The notes below the pieces were generated by a model that worked only from the letters and a program-made list of their open reading frames with translations, did no database searches and had not been told where the DNA came from. Below, in pieces: positions 1-11,358 of a stretch of 64,000 nt of DNA (position 1 is its first letter; each line of letters opens with the position of its first letter). The translations under genes were made by a program, and so were the position numbers. Source of the DNA: Dendrobium chrysotoxum (taxonomy: Eukaryota > Streptophyta > Magnoliopsida > Asparagales > Orchidaceae); the NCBI GenBank assembly GCA_019925795.1, contig CM034312.1, positions 81,099,528-81,163,527 of the forward strand. Reading direction: 5' to 3'.

Positions 1-11
1 TGAATAAAATA

Positions 12-205
12 TATGTACCTTATAAGGCACATGCCTTCTGAGATATTTTAGATGGGAGAAAAACATGTATCTTTATAAGGCTTATGCCTTCTAATATTTT
101 TAAATGGTGATGAACATGTACCTTAAAAGGCTTATGCCATTTGAGATTGTGAGAAAAAAAACAAATGCCTTCTAAGGCTTGTGACTCCTAAGATTTTTAA
201 AAAAG
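12..205. repeat. imperfect ~50-bp tandem repeat, about four copies
   Basis: The motif 'catgta(c/t)ctt..aaggc..atgcc' recurs at about 13, 64, 113 and 161, each time followed by an A/T-rich spacer. Copies are degenerate and the array may continue left of the window. No coding potential was seen. Confidence 0.6.
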
Positions 206-1127
206 CAGAGATCTCGTCAACTATGTTATGAGAAAAAAGTGATGATATAAGGGTGTTTTTCTCTTATAAGATATTCCACAATAAGTGATAAAAAAATAGC
301 GATCAAACAAGGTAAGATCTAGATAGTAATAGTCATTGAGTCACCAAAGATCCCATAAAGGCTTACAATTGGCATATAAGTGGTGATGAGTAAATAAGTA
401 AGAAGATCAAAAATGATTGAAATAAACTTGATCAAAATTTTATGAGTTTGTTATCCCCTGACTATTAAGCTTAAAATCACTTAGCCAAAAAAATAGTCGA
501 CCCAATTCAGCATTAGAATGCTCTATCAAAATTTTAAATTATGTCATTTTGAGTTAGCCTCATGGTCTCAAATTGAAAAAAAAAATCAGAGTTCCTATAC
601 AGATGAATTCTAAGATGTAGATATGTAATAATGTAGGATTTATAATCTCTAGTGATATAGAGAATGACCTATATATATATATGGAAAGATAAGAATGAAA
701 TTATCCAATAATATGCAACCAAAGCTACTTATTTAGACTTATAATGATGTTAGGTCATGAATGTTGCTACTTAGTATGTATACCAAGAAAACCACTAGGT
801 ATATTAATAAGCCAAGCCTAATTAATAAAAAAATTTATCCTAGGAACTGTGGTATGCAATGTAAAGTTATTTGTTCTTAAGTGAAAAATGCACTTCTAGT
901 ATACGTATTTGACAAGTTTTAGCATGAATAGGCACCGGTACATGAAAGCTTTGATCTAGGCTAGCTCAATCTTGTATAGTGTAAGGAGATAGGAATATGG
1001 TAAATGCTTAGTTAAAAAATGGCTTGAGAGAGACTTAGTTTTTTAAGAAAAATAATTTCTTAGAAAAAATTAAAGTTATTTACTAAATTATTGAAGTTAG
1101 TATTAAATATTTTGTCCTAGAGCCTAC
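206..1127. other. AT-rich intergenic DNA, no gene seen
   Basis: I see no open frame of note and no recognisable protein similarity. It lies between a tandem repeat and a GC-rich minisatellite and is probably old repeat DNA. Confidence 0.5.
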
Positions 1128-1505
1128 AGAAGTCTGGCGATGGTTGATGATCCGGTGGTCCGGCGACGGCTGGTGGCCGGGAAGAAGTCCGACGACGGTC
1201 GGCGGCCGGACGGAAGTTTAGTGACGGTCGGTGGTTTGGCGAAAGTCTGGCAACGATTGGTGGCCGAGTAGAAGTCCGGTGATGACTGGTAGCCGCGTAG
1301 AAATTCGACGACGGTTGGTGGTCGAGCGGAAGTCTGCTGACAGGTGATGACCGAGCGGAAGTCTGCTGACAGGTGATGACCGGGCGGAAGTCTAGCGATG
1401 GTCTGTGGCCGGGCAGAAGTCCAGCTATGGTCGGTGGCCGGGCAGAAGTCCGATTACGGTCAATAATCTGGTGAAATTTTGGTGACGGTCTGTGGTCCGG
1501 CGATG
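1128..1505. repeat. GC-rich 29-bp minisatellite
   Basis: About a dozen degenerate copies of a 29-bp unit of the type 'gaagtccggcgatggtcgg' followed by 'tggccgggca'. Two adjacent units around 1325-1380 are almost identical ('agcggaagtctgctgacagg'). It is strikingly GC-rich against AT-rich flanks. A CT-rich stretch and a TATA-like 'ctatttataatt' follow at 1530-1610, as in many LTR leaders, so it may lie inside an old LTR. That last point is inference. Confidence 0.75.
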
Positions 1506-2334
1506 GTCAAAGAGGAGCTCAGTGGCAAGAGAGATCTCAAATTTCTCTTTCTTCTTCATCTTCTTTTTCTCTCCTTTTCTTTTTGTGAAGAATGGGAGAT
1601 CTATTTATAATTTTTTGGGAGTGACATGGCTAGTAAATAAAAAGAAGATCAATGGCATATTATGAGTGTTTTTGATGGAGGGTTGCTATTGATTCCTTTG
1701 ATCATAGATCATTTATTTTGTATTTGAGTATCATAATTATATCAAAATTCAGCAATCTTGGGCTCGTTGGTTTCATTTCGTCGAGCCGCTCGATTCGACT
1801 ATAAGCATGTCACATTTAGATATCATTTGGTCCTCCAACTTATGGTTTGAAGCTTCCAAACATGCTTCAGACTCTCGATTTGGACCCATTTGAGCTTAGA
1901 TTGGACCGAATTTGGTGTCGTTGAGTTCGTCTTTTCGAGATGTTCAGTTCAACTGTAAGTTTGATGAAATCAGGGTTCAGAAGGTCCCGGAATTAATTTC
2001 GGAAGTTTTTTATTCAACTTTACCTCGAGATTCATGCCAAATCAAAATTATTTTTTGATGATATATCAGTACTAAACATGGGTTTAATTTGGTTTGTCCA
2101 ACTAGTTAGGCTATTCCATTTTGGAAAGTGGGTGTTTGTATTTGGGTTTCTAAGAGAGACATGTTGGGCTGTTTTAATAATTAATCATCTTAAAGTGATG
2201 AATTTGGGCTCTTGGCCCACCTATGCTTCTTTCCTTTAACATTCTCCTATAGAATAATTTTTAATTGTTTGAATTATCATGTTCATTGACTGGCTTAATC
2301 TAGCTTACAAATTATAATCCTCCTATATGTTATT
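1506..2334. other. non-coding, LTR-leader-like sequence
   Basis: It contains a CT-rich tract (1540-1590), a TATA-like site and AT-rich sequence. There is no coding frame. It is possibly part of a decayed LTR together with the minisatellite to its left; its boundaries cannot be placed. Confidence 0.35.
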
Positions 2335-2530
2335 TTAACAACAAAAAAAATTACTAATTACCGGCGGCTTTTCGGCAGATAATTTTCCGTCGGTTTTTTT
2401 CGCCAGAAATACATTTTTCCGCTGGAAATTTAAATTTGCAAAATTGGACATTTTCCTGCAACAGTTTTTACACATTTGACAAATATAAAACATAAACGGA
2501 GATTTCTGTCCTTTAATGGAGAACAAATTT
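2335..2530. mobile_element. CACTA-like terminal fragment
   Basis: The stretch from 'acaacaaaaaaaattac' through repeated 'accggcgg', 'ttccgtcgg' and 'cgccagaaat' motifs resembles the subterminal sequence of plant CACTA-type non-autonomous elements. A related sequence occurs at 4336-4462. No intact second terminus or target duplication was found. The 63-codon open frame on the minus strand here is taken as spurious. Confidence 0.4.
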
Positions 2531-2681
2531 AAATACAGAACACTCTTATTGATATAAATTCAAAGACTAAAGAAGACTCCCTATACATATAGAAAAAGCC
2601 CACAAGATCTCGAATCCAAATTCCCTAATTGCCAACCTAAGCTCCCAACAAACAATCCTAAAAGGGCTAAGCTGACCCCTT

Positions 2682-3032
2682 TCAACCAGATCTAAAGTCA
2701 AGATAGCAAGACTCACCGGACCAGGAAATGGCATAAATGCTATTTTTGCAGCTATTCAGGATGACGTTACCTTGTATGGAAATGCAGAATGCGCAGCTGA
2801 AGGCATTGATGTTGGGAGAGCACCAGCGGAGGCCGCGCACGGCTTCGGCTCCGTGGCCGTAGGAGTAACGACGAGAGCCGGCATTGGGAGTCAACTTGAC
2901 GAGGGCTTTGATGAGGGCCTTGGCATTCGATATTATCTGCTTGTTGTCGGTGGGATCTCCGCAGATGTATTGGTCACTGTAAGCAAAGGGGAGGAGAAGA
3001 AGCAACAGGAGAAGATGGTGAGGAATACCCAT
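2682..3032 (-). CDS. secreted Gnk2-homologous (DUF26) cysteine-rich protein
   Basis: A single-exon gene of 116 codons. Residues 1-19 form a signal peptide (Met, a run of eight Leu, then a small-residue cleavage region), so the product is probably secreted to the apoplast. The mature part has six cysteines: C24, C71, C80, C83, C95 and C109. C71-x8-C80-x2-C83 is the diagnostic motif of the Gnk2-homologous/DUF26 domain found in ginkbilobin-type antifungal proteins, cysteine-rich repeat secretory proteins and cysteine-rich receptor kinases. With one domain and no kinase or membrane segment it resembles the ginkbilobin-like group, whose known members bind mannose and inhibit fungi; that activity here is inference. 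A TATA box lies 55 bp upstream of the start on the same strand. A broken copy lies 1.2 kb away. Family is confident; expression and function are unknown. Confidence 0.8.
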   Translation of the reverse strand: MGIPHHLLLLLLLLPFAYSDQYICGDPTDNKQIISNAKALIKALVKLTPNAGSRRYSYGHGAEAVRGLRWCSPNINAFSCAFCISIQGNVILNSCKNSIYAISWSGESCYLDFRSG

Positions 3033-3086
3033 TGATGGATGTTCGCTGATTTAGTTGAGGAGATATGGACATTAGTTAAGTTATTC

Positions 3087-3094
3087 TTTATATA
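3087..3094 (-). promoter_or_regulatory. TATA box of the Gnk2-type gene
   Basis: On the minus strand TATATAAA lies 55 bp upstream of the ATG at 3032, a normal distance for a short 5' leader. The block is partly conserved in the broken copy (4575-4583, and a variant near 4665), which supports its being an original promoter element. Confidence 0.6.
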
Positions 3095-3304
3095 GACAAG
3101 GAGAAGAGTGGCGGATCGGAGAACCCATTGACGTGCATGCCGGCGAAGATATTAAAATAAAAAAAACTGGCCTAATTTGGAGATTTACTGCTTTGTCCGG
3201 CCGAGCTCCATTCGGCGAGCATCCAAGAGCAACCCGCTCGAGCGTCAAGGGCAATGATAATTTTTTTCGTATTTGGCTGGTTCATTCGTACCTGGCCGAG
3301 CAAG

Positions 3305-3700
3305 GAGAAATTATTCTATCAGGATTCCGAACGTAAGGAATAATCCCGGTTGCTGCGTATTTGTTATTTATTGCTGCGCATTTTTAGATACACAGCAAAT
3401 AAGCAGTAAATAAGCAGTAAATCAATAATACTCATTAAATACGTACAAAATACTCACTAAAAAGTCAAAAAAAATGCAAAAATACGTAGTGCGTATTTAT
3501 TGAGTATTTTTTTTTTTGCATTTTTTGTGAGTATTTTCTGCGTTTTTAATGAATATTTAGTGATTATTTAATGAGTATTATTGATTTGCTGCTTATTTAC
3601 TGCTTATTTGCCGTATATCCAAAAATACGCAGCAAATAAGTAGCAAATACACAGCAATCCGAACTATTCTCTACGTTCGGAATCCTGACAGAATAATTTC
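3305..3700. mobile_element. Mutator-like foldback miniature element, 9-bp target duplication
   Basis: A 396-bp near-palindrome. The left arm (3305-3490) and right arm (3515-3700) are long imperfect inverted repeats that both carry 'aggattccgaacgta' near their outer ends. The flanks are a perfect 9-bp direct repeat, CCGAGCAAG (3296-3304 and 3701-3709), as expected for Mutator-superfamily insertion. There is no coding capacity. The outer arm start (GAAATTATT..) resembles that of the element at 59434-59971, suggesting one family. Confidence 0.85.
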
Positions 3701-3965
3701 CCGAGCAAGAAAGGATTTTAAGAGAGCATCCTGACGTATAGTTACGTCTGGATTGTGAGTGTACAGAGTATATACATACTGTATAAAAAAGTACATAATG
3801 TATAGAAGTACGTCCGGACTCCACAAGTAATAATTAAAGCAATAAGTATTCTCCAGAGAAACTCTATGAGGTTCAGCCATTGTATCGTATTTGTTCAGAT
3901 TAGTCAATATCATAAAAACCCTTATGCTTTTTTAAGCAAAATTCTCCTATCGTAACTGCAATTTA

Positions 3966-4085
3966 GGCTTCGCTTGTGATAACTTTTTTAGTGATTTATT
4001 TTTTAAATGACAACCACAATTTTTGTCTGACAAACATTGCTTTTAAAAAAAATTTATGCTAATTAGAAGCTACTTTCTAAAAAGA
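3966..4085. mobile_element. degenerate Tourist-like miniature element, left half
   Basis: TTA followed by 'ggcttcgcttgtgataac' matches the terminal sequence of the better preserved Tourist-like elements at 14425, 38609, 45907 and 54148. The right terminus could not be recognised, so the end given is approximate. Confidence 0.35.
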
Positions 4086-4169
4086 TTCCTTATAGAGATT
4101 ATTTCTTCAAGCAATTTTTTTCTCTCAGTTTGGGTGATTGTGCTAAATTAAAAAAAAAAATTTTGAAAT

Positions 4170-4252
4170 ATACATTCACTATAAGAAAATGAGTCAATTG
4201 CAACTCCTATTTGCTCATATCCGTCGCCATAGGTGAAATGAAATTCGTCATG
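4170..4252. mobile_element. CACTA-like terminus that truncates the Gnk2-type pseudogene
   Basis: 'CACTATAAGAAAATGAG' resembles a CACTA-superfamily terminus. It abuts the point where similarity to the Gnk2-type gene stops (about 4253). The inner boundary is not defined. Confidence 0.4.
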
Positions 4253-4532
4253 TATGGGAGTGTTTCTGATGAGCGTGATAACGACGAGCAGGGCATTAGA
4301 AAACAGACGTTGGTTGTTGGTGGGATTTCCGCAAGTACTATAGAAAAATCGTCAATTACGGGCGGTTAACCTCAACTTTCCGAAGGTTTACTCCTTATTA
4401 CCGGCAGTTTGACCGCCGATTTTCTGAAAATGTCGCCGATATTCAGTGATTTTTCTGTAGTGAGATGATCATGTCGCAGTTAGCGAAGGGGAGTAGCGTA
4501 ACCAACAGGAGAAGATGATGAGAAAATTCCAT
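4253..4532 (-). pseudogene. broken tandem copy of the Gnk2-type gene
   Basis: A start codon at 4532 opens a signal peptide very like that of the gene at 2682-3032 (His-His-Leu-Leu-Leu-Leu, then Leu-Leu-Pro-Phe-Ala). After about 23 codons the frame is interrupted by a 127-bp insertion (4336-4462). It resumes with 'CGNPTNNQRLFSNALLVVI', matching the functional copy's 'CGDPTDNKQIISNAKALI', and is lost at about 4253 at a second CACTA-like sequence. The C-terminal half with the C-x8-C-x2-C motif is gone. Upstream it retains parts of the duplicated promoter. It is surely non-functional as a Gnk2 domain. Confidence 0.8.
4336..4462. mobile_element. mini CACTA-like element inside the pseudogene
   Basis: About 127 bp with inverted ends: 'tactatagaaaaatc' (4336-4350) and 'gatttttctgtagtg' (4448-4462), i.e. 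CACTACAGAAAAATC with two changes. It is non-coding and contains 'accggcagt..gaccgccga' motifs like those at 2360-2410. A clean 3-bp target duplication cannot be read. Confidence 0.6.
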
Positions 4533-5199
4533 TGATGTTCGTTGAGTTTAGCTGATTTGAACGTTAACTTTCTCTTTATATAGAAAAGGAAAATTCATTG
4601 GTGGATGGGATGGTTCACTGATATACTCGAGAAGATATGTACATATGAAGAGTAATTAATTTATTCATTATATGGACAAGGAGAAGAGTGGTGGGTAGCT
4701 GGAAGAAATTGGTGAAGGCTGGCCAATACATAACTAGATATAACTAATTATCAGTCTAATTAGTGAAGGTTGGTGAAGATAGAGTTATATAACCAGACAA
4801 GTTTGCTATGAAAGCCGACAAATTTTTAAAAACTATTTTTTTTTTTTTTTTTTGGTTACTTTGATTTTTGTATAACGAGAAGAAAAAAAAAGGGGGAAAT
4901 AGTTTAGCTTCCAGGCCAATTGGCTGAAGTGGTGATTATTACAAAGAAAGTTCTTTAATTTTAATCCCTCCAGGCCTTATCCGTGGCTAATGAACTTTAC
5001 AATATAGCAGTAATGCATTTGCTGAAACAGAGTAAGAAGAAACGGTAAAGGAAAAGTAGAGAGCAATTTCTATGTAGGCATTTTCTTATTTCTTTCTGTA
5101 GCCTTTACATTGTATATATAAGTAAAGACATGGAGTGGCTTTACACGTTTGTGGTTGGGATGCTTGGGTTTGTTATAGCCTAAGGGTGGAGATTTGTAT
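4533..5199. other. duplicated promoter remnants and possible copia LTR
   Basis: 4560-4710 repeats upstream sequence of the Gnk2-type gene: 'gacaaggagaagagtggtgg' around 4675 parallels 3094-3113. From about 4890 to 5200 there is a non-coding stretch with TATA-like 'tatatataag' next to the copia remnant, possibly its LTR. A run of 18 T lies near 4836-4853. Confidence 0.4.
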
Positions 5200-5839
5200 C
5201 TTTAGGTAGTGGCTGCAGTTTTGTCAGTAGTGGTGATGGTTAGCTCTTTCACTCCCCAACATGCTGACGGTGCTGGAAGTACTATCAGTTTGGATCTGAG
5301 AAGTTGAAAACGTGGAGTAAGTAGAGGTTTTGTGAGAATGTTGGCTATTTGATCCTTGGTGTTGATTGGAACGATGCGGACTGTATTGGAATGTATATAA
5401 TCATGAATGAAATGGTGATCAATTTCTACGTGTTTGGTCCTTGCATGGAAAACAGAATTATTGCGAGAGCTATAGCCAAAGTGTTGTCACAGTGTAGATC
5501 AGTTGGATGATTGAGTGAAATGTGAAAGTCCTGTAGCAGCCTGCGAAGCCAAATGATGTATACAGTAGCTGATGCTAGTGCCCGGTATTGTGATTCAGTA
5601 TAAGATCTTGCAACGATGTTCTGCTTCTTAACACTCCAAGAGATGAGTGTATTTCCAAGGAATGAGCAATATCCAGATGTAGACTTGCGAGTAGATGGGT
5701 CACTCACCCAATCGGCATCGGAGAAGGAGGTGAGAACAAAAGGACCTTTGGAGATAGGTAGGCCATACTGAATCGTCCCTTTGATGTATCGAAGAAGCCT
5801 TTTCAATAGGTATGAGTGTTGGGAAAAAAGATGATGCAT
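5200..5839 (-). pseudogene. Ty1/copia polyprotein 3' end (RNase H), decayed
   Basis: The minus strand encodes the C-terminal part of a copia Pol protein: 'LLKRLLRYIKGT', then 'SDADWVSDPSTRKSTSGYC' (RNase H, with the conserved D-A-D-W), 'WSVKKQNIVARSYTESQYRA', then 'DNTLAIA'. A frameshift at about 5461 moves the rest to another frame ('VFHARTKHVEIDHHFIHD', then 'DQIANILTKPLLTPRF'), ending near 5220. Upstream integrase and RT parts are missing. A dead fragment on the same strand as the neighbouring genes. Confidence 0.85.
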
Positions 5840-6596
5840 ATGTTAGCATAGTAGATTGACTGTGTACGCCATGTCGGTATAGGTTATGATTAGGTATTGT
5901 AGAAACCCAGTGAGTTAGCGGTAGGTGTAAGAAATCGTCATTGCAACAAAAAATAGTAGAGTAGGATTTTGTTTATCTGTTTTTTCTTTTCTTTTTTTTA
6001 ATATGAGCCAGCTATAAAGATACGTTATTTGTTCAAGTTTTGATAAAATTTCTTCATGGCTCAAATCTTCAAAGCCGGAGGGAAGAATATGTCAGATATA
6101 AATTGATATCTCAAAAAAGATTACAAATAAAGAGATGAGTAACTCTATCACCAATACAAAAAGATAACTTAAAGGACTCGATAAAGATAAGAAGGCTTTC
6201 TTTCTCCACTATTAATCATTATACGACGATGATTTTGAGGTCTCAAGTGCCACTTTACCAAACAAACATAGAAGAAGCTTCAATCTCTAAAAATAAATAA
6301 ATTAGTGGAAAAATGTGCTTAATTACATTAATTGCTACACTACTAACACTAATCAAAGTAATTAATTGGAAAATGCAATGCAGTAAAATAAACTGCTATG
6401 TATAGTATATCTGATAAAAAACTAGTATAGAGTAACTCAAGCTAGCAAGGAGCACCCAAACCTTGCCCAGTAGAGCACTGATCTTCCTTGTCAAGGTTAC
6501 AATCAAATAAATCAAAGAGAGAATATCCTATGAGAGAAGTTTGACAAGCCTGTGATTGAAGGATGCAGAATATAATGCATCATCTGCAGAGGGGTC
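5840..6596. other. 3' flank of IPT2, no gene seen
   Basis: AT-rich DNA without a convincing frame between the copia fragment and the stop codon of IPT2. It presumably holds the IPT2 3' UTR. I could not fix a poly(A) site. Confidence 0.4.
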
Positions 6597-9500
6597 TCAT
6601 GTTGATGGTTTTGGGGATGTGAAATCAATGATTTGTAACTTACTTACATCAGCATAATTATCTGTATGCTGATCAGGGGAGAAGGACCCTAGGGACTTCT
6701 TGAAACGAAGAAATCTTTTCCTGTGTACACGTCCTTTTTTATGTTGTTCCCATTCATGTGTTCCTCGGAGGACACGATTTCCACAGGCCTGTGAAGGGAA
6801 CAATCATTTAGCAGTATTACAACAATATGAGCACCATTTGCTTGTAAAAATATAAACAGAAGAAAGCGAGTATCCTTAGAATTCTTTAAATCATATTAGA
6901 GACCGAGCTTACTAAAGGTGTCATTTCTTCTAGTTCCAAGATTCCTCACATATTAGTAGGGTAACAAATCTTATTCATACTGCTTTAGAAGGAACAACCG
7001 TAAACTGCAGGAGAGATGGAGTTGATGTAATGGATTGGTTTGCTTGGTCTTGGAATGATGTAGAAGGTTGAGATAAGGCTTGTTAGAGCAGCGACGATGC
7101 TTTTAGGTTGTGTTTGTGGGATTCGTCGAGTTCGCCAAGTGGTAGTACATAAGAGGATATAGTTATATCAATTGATACATGAGTGATAAGCCTAATATAT
7201 TAAATTTATTATAAATGGGAATACATAAGAGGATATAGTTATAGATTTGAAGTGTTAAACATGGATAGTTGAACTAGAGATAATACGGAGATTTAAAAAT
7301 AAATTTTATAAATTTGCATTTAAGCTAGTTGTGTTATATTTGATCAGTGTAGCACAAAAAATACTTACTCTAAGTTAAGATAAAAATAAGAATATTATTA
7401 TAAATGGAGTTAAAAATGAGATAATGATTATACAAGAGATAATTGGGCATAGCATCTATGTAAGAATAAACTAGTGAAAAAAAAAAAAACTTGTATGACT
7501 GGAACATGTATAAAGAAGAGCAGAAGATGCACCAACTAGCATCACTTTTGATGGATTCACCTCATGCGGGCTAAATGGTAAGGAATGGAGATGGAGTATT
7601 CACAATGCCAATCCTAAATAGTTGGGATAAGGCTAATGATGATGAGATTTACCATGGTGACTTGGTCTTCAATTTTCATTGGATTTGGTGGATCAAAAAG
7701 GACAAGAAACACGGAGTTTCTCATAAGATCCGGTCCACCTATGCATTGCCAACAACCGATAAATCATTGGCATTTTTATGATGTCACAGAAGCCAAAATC
7801 TAATGACATGCATCAAAATCATGATGGTTATGATCTGTTATTGCACCAAGAGGACTAACCTCACAAACATATTGAGTGCAGAGTTCCCTTGACACCAGCC
7901 GCTCCTTAAGTATATCATCTGATGTTTCATTGGAAGTGAAAGAGTCAGCTCCTCCTAGCAAGAATGTTCTAACAATATTGACACAAGGTTCAAGAACCAA
8001 AGCAGACCACCAATCACATGCCTCATCTAGAATAAAAACCGGATCAATTAGCCGATGGCCAAAACAAAGATTTTAAGCATTAAATGCTTTGCTCAGGTAA
8101 AAAGTTGATGGCTTTGATTAAAAATACCGGAAAAGGCTCTGGTTGCATCAATGCATTTCAAGTTCCAGCTAAAATCTGTCTTCAAATGATTCAGCCTTCG
8201 ATTCTTTGGAAAGACAAAAAACAGAAAATTAAACAAGCAAGCAAATTAATCATAATTAGTGTAGAACAAGAATATATTCTTGTTTCATCGGGTAAAATAT
8301 TGCAGCATCAAAAGCTATTTTTCATCGATATGTATCTGAGAGACATGAAAGTTACTTGACGACGAGCAAGCTTGCGTGTATTAGCTTTAAACTTGTCAAT
8401 AGCTTCAACCAATAAAGTCCGCAGCTCACAGTCATTAGAATGCAAAATGTCTGCAAATTTTGGCTTTGAGATATGAGTGATGTTAACTGAATTTGGAACA
8501 TCGATGTTGCTATTCCACGCAGAAGTGTACAATGCCTCATTTTTAAGAAAATAAACTCTGAAGAACTCCTCAAATTCCCGTACACCTATTGCTTGCTTCA
8601 TGCCTCGAGTGTAGTCAGACTTTGGTTTGTATATGTCAGATACTTCATCCAACAAGCCTGCATCAATCATACAATCAACCCTGGTGTTAATATTTCTATC
8701 CAAAGCAGGCAGTGATGCATCCACCCAGATGAAACAACAGGTATATCTGAAATTATCAGCACGTCCCCATTTCTGTCCTGGCACAAGAGAAATACAAATT
8801 ACATTGACCGCATATCCATAGTGTTCAAAATTCAAGCAACTAATCTGGCTCAAGCAAGCCTTATTTCAAATATTTAACCTGTTACTCTAAATTGTCGTAT
8901 ATTCCAGAGAGAGGAGGGGGGGGGGAGACAGATCACTAAAATTGGTTATTTAAGAAACGTCTGCAAATATGTTCCATGCTAATTAACAAAAACTCCATAC
9001 TTTTGCCGGGTTTCCATGAAAAAGACTGCTTGGGAGGACCCCTGAACTAGCATATACACTGAGATAGCGGTGTATCTGCACAAGTAACCCAAAAAAAAGT
9101 TATAAAAATTTATTTCACAAATGAAAAAGATAAAAAGCTTGATAAAATATTCTGTGAGGTGCATTAATCACTTTTAAATTATGGATAGAGTACAAGCTAA
9201 TGTGACAATAAGATATGATGCAGAAACATGAGTGTGATAAGTCTCCAAAATGATTGATAGATAATACATGTCTTCAAAAAAATACCTGCATGTCTAATAT
9301 TCATCAAATCAGGGAAGGTCAGATTATTGTGAATTTTAAGCATTTGTTAGATGGATACAATTCATTATTACGTTCTAAGAGTATGAGTTGGGAAAACTTA
9401 GTAGCAGACGTGTTCATCTCATATATACTGAAACCTTTTTAATGTCGTGTTTGATGTAGGACAATGAGAGAAATTGAAGATTAGATGTAGAATTAAGTAA

Positions 9501-11268
9501 GTTGGAATCACGCTAAGGAGATCTATTAGATTCACAGTAATAAGATTCTTGAAACCCCCAAAAGACAAAAACCTGTCACTTTATACAATTTAGAAAGGAG
9601 CTGAAACATTATCAAAACAGTCATTCTGAAAATAGAACGACTACACAAAAAGTGTATACAGCACTCATGACTAAACAAAGCAAGATTAATAAAAAATCTA
9701 AACATAATCATGAATCACAAACAATAATAATAGATAAATCAACCGAGTCAGAGCAAATCCTAATTAATCAAACCACAGAATCACCCACAATTATATCTTA
9801 TGGAGAACAATGTTATCGTGCTATGTTACCATTCTGCAGTACTCAAAAAGTGTGTCACGACACTACAACATCGGGACAATCAATCATGTGTAGTTCCTCA
9901 AGGAGAAGGTAAGTGCGCAGAACACAGCTAAGCGAGTGTGAGCAGGGCGCAATCATGTGTGGTTAAGTGAGGCAAGCATGAGCACAGTGCACTGGAGCGA
10001 GCGCAAGTGGGGATACAGACACGGTGGGGCATTCTATAGAAAGGAGAAAGAGTTTTGGGTGTTGTTTACTAAAAAAATTCCTTAATGAGGAGATGAATGT
10101 AATGGGATAAGATATGATAAAATAAAACAACACCACTCATTATACAAGGAGAACCCTCCTGATATGGAAAAAAAAATCCTCCATTAACACCCACAAATCT
10201 TCCATGAAATTAGTTTCATAATTAAAGAGCAGGAATTTGAGATTTTTTTTTCAAGTCTATTAATAAACTTTTGTAGTTATCTTTCATTAAAATTTGAGAT
10301 TAAAAAAATTCCTCAATTATTCTCTCTCTTTCTATTGATAGGCCAACATTCTCTTAAAAAGTGACACAACCAAAAGTTCCCAAAACAAGTAAGAGAACCC
10401 TTGGTCACAAAAAAAAGAATAACTATGTCTCCAAAATAATTTGGAGACCACAAAAGACACTAAAAACACCTTCTTTAAACATAACATAAACAAAATAACA
10501 ATATTCTTTAAAACAAAGACCAACTTCAACCTAAAACAGCTTGAGAAGAAAGATACAATGGAATGGTCACTTATGGAGAGAAGAATTAGATAAGAAGTCC
10601 GAGACGAAATGTAGCTCACAAGCTATAGAGAGGAGAAGAGAAGACGAAGAGGCATAGCTCGCAAGCTATCCTAAAAAACCCGCATGTTTTGTTTTTCCAA
10701 CAATTATCACATTACCAAAAACTTCTCTAAAAGGCCACAAATCAGCCCATATATATAGGTGAAAAGAGGAAGCCAAACAGCCCAAAAAGCCGCCCACATG
10801 ACCTAATCAGCAAAATAGAAGAAAAGGCAGCATTTACTTCACGTTGGAAGCCCAAGAAACAAAATTTTCTGCTTTAAATACATGCAGGAACCTAACAGCA
10901 GCCAGGGAAACTGAACAGGCCATCCACGGGAAAAGCAAGGGGACAAACAGACAACCATGGGAAAGCAAGGATCCGAACAGGCAACCACAAGAAAAGCAGG
11001 GAGCTAAACAGCCAGCAAGCAGGGAACCAAACAGCCAAGAGGCAGGGAACCGAACAGCCTAGTAGCAGATGAATAGCCCCCGCCCCAACCCCCCTCCCTA
11101 CATCAAAAAGGAACACCCAACTCCTACAATTCTCTTTCTTATTTTTGGCACTAGCCAAATTTCCAAAAAATTATTATTCATATAAAGGAGACTTGGAATT
11201 TAATTCTAAGTGATGAAAAGAAGAAGATAAGAATTATAAGAGGATTCAATAGCAAGAATAGGAGAAAA

Positions 11269-11358
<90 letters not shown>

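Noticed and set aside
1128..1505. Possible CRISPR-like array
   Set aside because: Units are contiguous and degenerate with no unique spacers, in an obviously plant nuclear sequence.
2772..3035. 87-codon frame on the + strand
   Set aside because: Antisense of the Gnk2-type gene; the minus strand has the signal peptide and the diagnostic cysteine motif.
7575..7781. + strand frame containing '[10 protein letters not shown]', reminiscent of the SBE stretch '[12 protein letters not shown]'
   Set aside because: The similarity is ten residues with an internal gap, the surroundings do not align with branching enzyme, and it lies in IPT2 intron 9 next to a SINE-like fragment. Treated as chance.
8773..8777. 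Acceptor giving IPT2 exon 7 from 8777
   Set aside because: It shifts the frame relative to exon 6; the CAG five bases further on keeps the frame and the conserved sequence.
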